Below the pieces are notes generated by a model. That model saw nothing but the letters and a program-made list of their open reading frames with translations. It had not been told where the DNA came from and did no database searches. From Pararge aegeria (Eukaryota > Arthropoda > Insecta > Lepidoptera > Nymphalidae): DNA of 64,000 bases. The position numbers were made by a program, and so were the translations under genes. Each line of letters opens with the position of its first letter. Position 1 is the stretch's first letter. Location of the stretch: the NCBI RefSeq assembly GCF_905163445.1, contig NC_053196.1, positions 13,045,501 to 13,109,500 of the forward strand. Reading direction: 5' to 3'. Below, one piece after another: positions 57,531-64,000 of this stretch.

Positions 57531-59304
57531 AGGGAGATTATTTGTTACTTATCTTCTTAAAAATGACACAGAGTTAGGTGGGGTAATAGAAACATGTACA
57601 ATCTACTATTTAGCTCAGAAAATAATTTGAGTCTTACAAGAAATTGTTTGATGATGTTGTTTCGAGTTAAAGGCTTTTAAAATACCTCATAACTACGTCC
57701 GAGTTGCTTACTAAATTCATCCAACTTCTACTCAACAAAATTCATCTATGTTAATTCGTCAGTTTCTAAGAGCCAGAACTATTGAAATAGGTCAGATATG
57801 CAAGAACTTAATATCTGAGAAAAGTTTATTAGTGAGCATAATCGCCAGGTTCCATTGTTTTATTCTCTTTAGGTATATATGACTTATTTTAAGTGAAAAT
57901 TTGTTTATTTATTTATTTAATAAAAGCACTAACAACGTGCATATTCCACGTTTTAAAATATAGCACACACACAAAATTACGAGTGCACATAGCATTGACA
58001 AAGCGTGATGTTAACTTAATTTGCCAAAAAATTTAACTCACCGATAAGTGCTCGGTGAGATTTTTCCTAAAAGCTGTGTGTGAGTCATATCGATGCCAGG
58101 TATCTTTTTAGATAACTCGTTGTATTTCGCACATATACGGATTTAGTAAACGGTATATGAAAAAAAATTGTGAAAATTATTCTCCTGTTGTTTTTCTACA
58201 AGAACAATATGCTAACGGCAAGCGCAATAATATTATCTAGCTATTGCTCACTAAATTTTCAATAGGTCTACCCTGTGTGTTCCCGTAGGTTTTGCAACGA
58301 TTAAGACGTTCCAAGAGCCAAGCGATTTAGATTCCTAGTAAGATGACTAGAAACCGAAAAAAAACCTTTTCTATCTCTTCCATCCCTAAAAGGTGCTGGC
58401 CACAGGACCGTCAAAGCGTCCAGTGTGTAAAATAAATGTACATAAACTTAATGAGCTAACGTGAGCATACCTCTTTTTGTCCCCTGACCAGCACGTTAAA
58501 CAATTCAGGTTTTTTTAAATTAAGTATTTCGTGGAGAGCATTGTCCAAAAATTGTTCGCTTTTTTGTACACACTATTTACATATTATTGAAATCTCATCT
58601 TGCGTAAAGTTAAAGCCACATTTATCGCTTCAATTTTGCAACTGTGGCGAATTAATTTGTAAATTTTCAACAATTTAACGTGCATGAAGTAAGTAATCTA
58701 TTGTAGGTGGCAGCCAAAAGACGAATCTTTCTCAACTGATTCCGTAAGACCATATTAAAGCAACACAGTCAAAAACTAGACAAATAAAAGACTTGTAGTG
58801 CTTTTTTCTATTTATTTCTCAGTCATTGCTGTAAGTTTTTGCTAAAAAATATAGGTTTTGCAGTTATTTTGCCTATAATAATACATACATTACATATAAT
58901 AATTAATAAAACCTCCTTATTTTATAAATGTGAATATTTTATAAATGTGAATGTAAGTTTGTTTGAAATGAATGAAAAACGGATATTCGGACAGTTTTTG
59001 TTGTCTTTTCAGTTTTCACCTAAAAGATCTATATGCTTTATATAAATATATATATATATAGATATAGGGTTAAAAAATTACTTTACGTTCTATGAGGGTT
59101 CAGGATAATAAAATTGTATATAAAAAAAAAAAACATAAAATAGTCCACGGATCCCTGGGGCCTCAGTGAAGGCGATCGCTAAAGTAATTTGCGACGAGGT
59201 GACGAAGTCTGCGTGCGCCGAGCGAAAAGGAGAAATAACTTCAGAGGAAATTCTGTATTTAATGTTACGTAGAGGTACCTATTTTTATATTGTTTATCGA
59301 CGAC
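57531..59304. other. No gene recognised
   Basis: Mostly AT-rich. A GC-richer patch 59140-59230 (GGCGATCGCTAAAG, GACGAAGTCTGCGTGCGCCG) could be a degraded Helitron hairpin end but is not supported by ends. Confidence 0.45.
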
Positions 59305-59535
59305 CTCCCTGACGTAGCGGTGAGCGCTGTGATTTTAAGTTGGAGGGGTAGGTGGAGTACCGGGTTCGATTCCTGGCGGGGAGGAATTTATAATTTCTGA
59401 TTTTTCTTGTCTGGTCTGGTGAGAGGCTTCGATCGTAGCTAGTTACTACCCGCTCAAAGACTAACCGATTTGGGATTGATTTTATATAATTGTAATACTC
59501 CCTAGCAGTTAGCCCGCTACCATCTTAGATGGCCT
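59305..59535 (+). mobile_element. SINE-3, near full length with head
   Basis: CCTGACGTAGCGGTGAGCGC (A box), ACCGGGTTCGATTCCTGGCG (B box, near consensus), TTTATAATTTCTGATTTTTC and CTAGTTACTACCCGC; 3' end partly decayed. A 12-base insertion (GGTAGGTGGAGT) lies before the B box. Confidence 0.85.
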
Positions 59536-59577
59536 AATTGATGGAAAATAGAGAACCATAGCCTTATAACAGAGCAC

Positions 59578-59940
59578 AAATTCAAATTCAAAAATGTTTT
59601 ATTCATGTAGACCTTATTACAGGCACTTATGAAGATTGATGCATTGTCGAAGATCTGTTTGGTAAGGAGTATAAGGATTGAAGAAATTATAAATTACACC
59701 ATACAGATTCTCCTGCTTTTCGCGGACTATAACAAATTAAGCTAAATTTTCATAATATGTTACACTAATGTCAGTGATGGCGATAACTGAATTCGTTAAC
59801 TTAAAACTAAAGCTAGGAGGGTTCCAAAAGCACCCCGGTCTAAGAAGAGCCCACAACAACCGGCTCTCTGTCTAGTTAATGTTGAGCTACGAAGTTAGAG
59901 AAATTCATACCCAAGCTTTTTTATCACTGTATTTTGTATA
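59578..59940 (-). mobile_element. LINE-F2 3' end interrupted by rep-M
   Basis: AAATTCAAATTCAAAAATGT, TGTAGACCTTATTACAGGCA, then after 59680-59760 ACACTAATGTCAGTGATGGC, CTTAAAACTAAAGCTAGGAG and CATACCCAAGCTTTTTTATC. The interruption reads CAGATTCTCCTGCTTTTCGC (rep-M reversed); 33478-33680 lacks it. Confidence 0.7.
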
Positions 59941-59998
59941 TTATTATTCATAAATAATAATATACAAAATAGTTCATCAGATATCTTAGTACCCATAG
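59941..59998 (+). mobile_element. SINE-1 scrap
   Basis: TATTATTCATAAATAATAAT, AGTTCATCAGATATCTTAGT ACCCATA. Confidence 0.6.
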
Positions 59999-60129
59999 AA
60001 TTAAAAACATATCCCTCATTCAAACCAAACCGCTCATGATGAGCTTTTGCGCAGGCCCCACTCCCCCCGTGACGCCGTAGCAACCCCTCAGGTGGTTATC
60101 GGCAAGTTTCTATCCGAAAATCGAAACCA

Positions 60130-60346
60130 CTTCACGTACTTCTCACTTCACACCCGCGGAATGTTACTAGCTCACAAACTTTTCCCATGTTTCCTATATT
60201 ATGTTAAACGTTTAGAACATAAGAGGTAAAATAATTACTGTCAACTGCTGAACGGAATTAAACTTTCAAGAAACACTAAAGTTGAGTGGTTTTGATGCTT
60301 CAGTATTAGTCGTGTACACGGTTTCTGTATGTTCTTAATTCTGTGT
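60130..60346 (+). repeat. Rep-S copy 3
   Basis: CTCACTTCACACCCGCGGAA, TGTTACTAGCTCACAAAC, AAATAATTACTGTCAACTGC, GATGCTTCAGTATTAGTCGT and TCTTAATTCTGTG; 40 kb from the other two copies. Starts later than copies 1 and 2. Confidence 0.8.
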
Positions 60347-60394
60347 CCTATAACACAAGGAAGGCTTACGCTGTCTGGTGCTATGTGTATTGTA

Positions 60395-60745
60395 GTAATC
60401 ATCGTCATCATCATTTCAACCAATGGACGTCTACTGCTGGACATAGATCTTTTGTAGGGAGTTCCACAATCCACGGTCTTGGACCGCTTGCCTCCAGCGG
60501 CTCCCAGCGACACGCCTGATCTCATCTGTACACCGCGTTGGGGGCCAACTTATGCTGCGTTTACGGTTCGGCAACGGTTCTCCGAGCTATGTTCTCTGCC
60601 CATTGCCACTTCAGTTTCGGAACTCGCTGAGCTATGTCGGTAACTCTATAGAGCTCTCGTACGGATCTCCTCACTTCTGATTTGACCACGTAGAGATACT
60701 CCTAACATAGCTCTCTCCATCGCCCGCTGAGTAACTCTGAGCCTA
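60395..60745 (-). pseudogene. RTE-type LINE ORF C-terminus and 3' tip
   Basis: From the plus strand: (CAT)n, AATGGACGTCTACTGCTGGA, CCGCTTGCCTCCAGCGGCTC, GATCTCATCTGTACACCGCG TTGGGG, then GCCCATTGCCACTTCAGTTT and ATCGCCCGCTGAGTAACTCT. Reversed, these encode relics of MERAM, LKWQWA, PTRCTDEIR and SGWEP... motifs. It extends further 5' than the 44240 copy. Confidence 0.78.
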
Positions 60746-60792
60746 CAGCATTGTCTAATATATTTATTTATTTATGTATTTATGTTTAAATT

Positions 60793-60860
60793 GCTTGGCG
60801 GCACGTATTTGTCTGCAGAAAGGTAACTGGCCACAGCGGAAGCCTCCCACAAGACACCGG
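60793..60860 (-). mobile_element. SINE-3 fragment
   Basis: TTGGCGGCACGTATTTGTCT and GCGGAAGCCTCCCACAAGAC. Confidence 0.6.
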
Positions 60861-61372
60861 CGGTATACCTATCTAAAAATAAAACAAATGACACACCGCT
60901 CAAGCAAAGTACCTCATAAATCGCAATTATCGTAAACAGCCCGAACAACAAAACGGATTAGGTATACAAAGAGACGTCACAATCGCAGCGATCGACCGAC
61001 AACCGTATTTTAACCATAACGATGTTCCTAGATTTACGTAAGTTTAACTAGGCTCGGTATAGAATGCATTGCGCTGCCATTCACATATCCAACTCGCTAA
61101 TTAAGTCAACAACCGAGAAGAAAACTGTAGCTTTGACAACGTTACTCCATACGTAACAATCTATGGAAACGACCAGAAAATCTTGATCCTCTAACTACTC
61201 TTAGGATAAATTTACACTGGTAACTTTTGGTTCTATCGTTTATCTAAAGCTGCGTATCCATTTGAGACACTGTTGGCTTTGGAATTACAAACAGTGCCTT
61301 TCCTGATAATCATCAACAGCCAATATAAGATTTTCTTTTAACCTCCGACGTAAAAACGACGTTATTCTTAGT
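60861..61372. other. No gene recognised
   Basis: Unique mixed-composition DNA. Confidence 0.45.
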
Positions 61373-61460
61373 GTGCCTGTGTGTGTGTGCGTTTGTGTGT
61401 TCGTGTGTGCGTGTGTTTGTGTGCGTGTGTGCGTGTGTATGCGTGCGTGTGTGTGTGTTT
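61373..61460 (+). repeat. (GT)n-rich microsatellite
   Basis: Imperfect GT/GC alternation, about 88 bp. His/Thr-rich minus frames at 61285-61637 are its translation. Confidence 0.93.
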
Positions 61461-61639
61461 GTAATCCCTTATCGGATCGCCACCAGAAAAAGGCGAATAA
61501 CATTGCTTTATATTCTGTAGGTGGTTTCTTAAATGTTTAATGTATAGTACTAATTGGCGAACCAAGCAAACAGATATTAACTGCTTAAGCACGGTAACAA
61601 GAATAGGCGAAGTTTGCCCACGTTTAATATTACACATAA

Positions 61640-62165
61640 GTATATTGTTTAGATATTATTTTCACTTGTGCGCCAGTGCTCTGTTATTTATTTTTTTATT
61701 AGTAATCCAACAGCGTTACAAACTATTTTGGTTAAGGGTTTATCTTAATACTAAAATAAGGCAAATCTAGATTACATATAAAAACTGTGACAATAAAGCA
61801 ATAGGTGCAAGTACAAGATATACAAAATAATCAGTTACGATATTCACAACAGCATGAATGAGTGTGAGTGGGTGTGAGTGTGCGTAAGTGTGTGCGTGTG
61901 TTGATAAGTGTGCAAACGTAGGTGCTTGGGTGCGTGTGTGAGTCTTCATTTATGTAGAAGTGCAATCTTAATCAATCTTAAATTAATGATTTCACATCAT
62001 TTATTATCCTCTCGCGAAGCAGTTTAGTTATTTCATTCTTTAATTGTGTTATCGATAAATAAGTTATACAGCCAGTTTATACAGCCGTGGGAGAAGAGAG
62101 AGAGACATTTTTTATCCTTTCCTTGGGGAGATAATTATCTCCTGCCCAAGCTAACCGTGCTGATG
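61640..62165 (+). repeat. Rep-K copy split by a 400-bp insertion
   Basis: ACTTGTGCGCCAGTGCTCTG stops at 61682. Rep-K resumes at 62082 with AGCCGTGGGAGAAGAG, TTTTTATCCTTTCCTTGGGG and TATCTCCTGCCCAAGCTAAC. The insert begins TTATTTATTTTTTTATTAGT. Confidence 0.7.
61858..61945 (+). repeat. GT-rich degenerate microsatellite
   Basis: GTGAGTGGGTGTGAGTGTGC and similar, lying inside the rep-K insertion. Confidence 0.85.
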
Positions 62166-62463
62166 GTGATGGAAATCATCGCCTTTAAACCCCCTGTGTC
62201 CATCAACCTAAGACATAGGTGTCTCATCTGCCTTTTCACAGCATTGCAACACTACTGCTCTGCGATGGTGGTAGGTACTTCCCCTGACGGACTCTGTCAC
62301 AAAAAGCTCTGCTACTACATAAAAATGGTTGTTGCTACTGTACATAAGGTGTACAATAAAGTGTATTTTCATTTAATTTCGCTTTAACTGACAGGCATCT
62401 GGTACTTTATTCAGCAGCCGCATTATAAAATCATCATAAAAAATAAAAATAAATAAAAATAAA
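62166..62463 (+). mobile_element. Probable LINE 3' end
   Basis: Ends AGGTGTACAATAAAGTGTAT TTTCATTTAATTTC, the LINE-E-type signal and tail, without the GGCCGCC block. The 113-codon frame across it (62046-62387) is not conserved with any family I know. Confidence 0.5.
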
Positions 62464-62575
62464 TAAATCATATCAACCCATTACCGGCCCACAACAGGGC
62501 ACGGATCTCCCCCCACAATGAGAAGGGGTTAAGGCCGTAATCCACCACGCTTGTCCAGTGCGGATTGGTGTACAT
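62464..62575 (-). mobile_element. SINE-2 tail half
   Basis: AATCATATCAACCCATTACC, GGCACGGATCTCCCCCCACA, ATGAGAAGGGGTTAAGGCCG and TCCAGTGCGGATTGGTG. Confidence 0.82.
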
Positions 62576-62581
62576 GAAAGT

Positions 62582-62660
62582 ATAACATGTTTAACCTTAA
62601 TTTGCTATACTCCGTTAAAAGCAGGAGAATCGGTAATATATAATTTCATTAATCTTTATA
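62582..62660 (+). repeat. Rep-M fragment
   Basis: AATTTGCTATACTCCGTTAA, AAGCAGGAGAATCGG and TATATAATTTCATTAATC. Confidence 0.65.
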
Positions 62661-62704
62661 TTCCATACAGCTGCATACAGCTACACACAAGCTGCATCTT
62701 CGGC

Positions 62705-62835
62705 AATGAATGAATAAATGACTACACTTTTATTGTACACCACAGAGAAAATTTACAGAGATACAACGGTAGAACGTACAATTTGGCGGCCTTATCGCTA
62801 AATAACGATCTCTTAAAGGCAAACAAAGGCATACA
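62705..62835 (-). mobile_element. LINE-E 3' end
   Basis: AATGAATGAATAAATGACTA, CACTTTTATTGTACACCACA, TTTGGCGGCCTTATCGCTAA and ATAACGATCTCTTAAAGGC. Confidence 0.88.
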
Positions 62836-63180
62836 AAAAAATGCTATACGAAATTAGTAGGTAGGGTACAACAAACATTAGTGAAATATTAGGATTTTAA
62901 ACTAAATTTGCCTAAAATAAACATATAACATAGAACATAATTGAAATGAAAATGAAATAGAAAAAAAAATATGCAAAAAAAAAAAAATATTAAACATAAC
63001 ATATTAAAGATATGTGCAAAAATATAATATATATTCCATACACTTACACAAACATACAAACATACAAATACTCTACTATAAATACATAAATAAAAAAAAT
63101 TTAAATAAATAAATAAATAATAAAAGAACTCTCAAAAATATATAGAATACGAAATAAACAAAATACATGTCAATGTACTC
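62836..63180. other. Extreme A-rich tract
   Basis: Long A-rich sequence with ACATACAAACATACAAATAC and AAATAAATAAATAAATAA. No gene. Confidence 0.5.
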
Positions 63181-63310
63181 TCTACGCACGTTTCGCTTCG
63201 ACACCGGACCATTGATATGTTGACTTTACAATGAATAATTTTTGTGACTTAACAGTTCTTATTAGCAAATTAAGCTTAATTTTCATAACATATCAAGGAA
63301 TTCCTCAAAA
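63181..63310 (+). repeat. Rep-M 3' part
   Basis: CGCACGTTTCGCTTCGACAC CGGA and TTGACTTTACAATGAATAAT match 18056-18110. Confidence 0.6.
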
Positions 63311-63569
63311 CTTATTCCTCAAAGCGGGCAGTTACCTTGGCCAACGAATTAGTTTGGCCATCCAAAGGGGCAATGCTGCCAGCATCTTAGGAACTGTGCC
63401 TCGCTGCGGTGGTTTCGAGGACGTTTTAGATTTATTTGGTTTTAAAGAGTTTATTTTATGTTATATTTATAAAACAATTCGTTTATTTTAGGTTATATTT
63501 ATATTCCTCAAAATAACACGTACTTTTATTCAATTCATGTGATAATACCCGCAAATAGTAGATATCAGA

Positions 63570-63900
63570 TAGGATCAAGTTATATTGGAGTTAGTATCAA
63601 GCGATGCCGCGCACATAGATCTACGCCTATTTAGACACGTCCAAATCGAGAAGACGCATGCGCGGTTACGCGGCCGTATAAGGCTCTCACTGTATAGAGT
63701 GAACAATAGCGCACAAATGACAATCCTGCGATTCCGCACCGCCCTCATTATGGCGCCATGCGTGTGCGCAAGTGGCTGAATGGGCCATTGCGAAGAAATC
63801 GCTTCTGTGCGGTTTACTGTTATGTTGCGGAATGTGTGATTTATGTGGGCCTTGTTAGAGGTGCGTGGACTGTTAGCACTGTTGTTCATATCAGTTGAAC
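63570..63900. other. GC-rich unique block, possible promoter or exon
   Basis: GACGCATGCGCGG at 63653-63665 resembles the NRF-1 site (GCGCATGCGC), followed by TTACGCGGCCG. Frames on both strands (plus 63585-63779; minus 63575-63889) overlap with no family motif. Elevated CpG fits a housekeeping promoter in principle, but nothing else supports it. Confidence 0.25.
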
Positions 63901-64000
63901 TTTTATAAGGGATTGTATTAAAAAGTGTATCTTTTTGTAAGTTTATCTACGGGACAATAAGTAACAAGACATTTGGTAGGAGCACCTGTTTCACCTACAT

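Noticed and set aside
61285..61637. His/Thr-rich minus-strand frames as low-complexity proteins
   Set aside because: They are translations of a GT-rich microsatellite in different frames.

Overview
The window looks like nuclear DNA of a moth or butterfly (Lepidoptera). The base composition is AT-rich. It is packed with three tRNA-headed SINE families, RTE-type LINE 3' ends ending in short tandem repeats, Helitron-like elements with TC...CTAGT ends, and small hAT-like MITEs. I recognise these from memory as typical of lepidopteran genomes; no search was run, so the order-level call is inference. I found no host protein-coding exon I could defend, no rRNA, no CRISPR array and no bacterial-type operon. 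The window is best read as intergenic DNA or a very long intron.

Local labels used throughout: SINE-1 has a tRNA-like head, a body ending in a TAGATGGCGATGTGTGTATT-like segment, and a TTTA tail. SINE-2 has a head with TAGCCTAGTGGTTAGGAC and a (TGA)n tail. SINE-3 has a head with TGGCGCAGCGGTGAG and an A-rich tail. LINE-E is a 3' end with GCGATAAGGCCGCC. LINE-F is a 3' end with GTAGTGACTCTACC and a (TTGAATTT)n tail. LINE-F2 is a related but distinct 3' end. MITE-W has CAGTGGCGTGCA termini. Rep-H, J, K, M, N, Q, S, U and Y are repeats seen more than once here, or recalled as common, that I cannot name with confidence.

Layout. 1-12 kb: scattered SINEs and LINE 3' ends, a hexanucleotide microsatellite, a 120-bp tandem duplication and an endonuclease relic. 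12-20 kb: nested SINE-1 copies, a 429-bp identical tandem duplication, a 30-bp perfect inverted repeat made from SINE-2, a short Helitron, and a segmental duplication in which one copy carries a MITE and the other is the empty site. 20-35 kb: more SINEs, an RTE relic, a 509-bp Helitron, and a tRNA-like sequence enclosed in inverted repeats. 35-42 kb: the least repetitive part, holding a tandem array of about 175-bp units and several GC-richer unique blocks. 42-47 kb: LINE relics, a local duplication and a long-TIR MITE. 47.4-51.5 kb: the only substantial coding content, a Jockey-clade non-LTR retrotransposon with an open gag-like ORF1 and an intact endonuclease/reverse transcriptase ORF2, a poly(A) tail and a candidate 11-bp target-site duplication. 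51.5-64 kb: 41-bp and 226-bp tandem repeats, a MITE inserted in a SINE, further LINE relics and GT-rich microsatellites.

The only genes that act together are the two LINE ORFs. ORF1 binds nucleic acid through three zinc knuckles, and ORF2 supplies the nicking endonuclease and reverse transcriptase. The SINEs lack coding capacity and would depend on LINE enzymes in trans; the MITEs would depend on a transposase not present here. I did not find a convincing new biological system. The best leads are ORF2, which stays open but has no AUG before its endonuclease domain; SINE-derived fold-backs with 7-nt loops; the 175-bp array; and the three-copy rep-S family.
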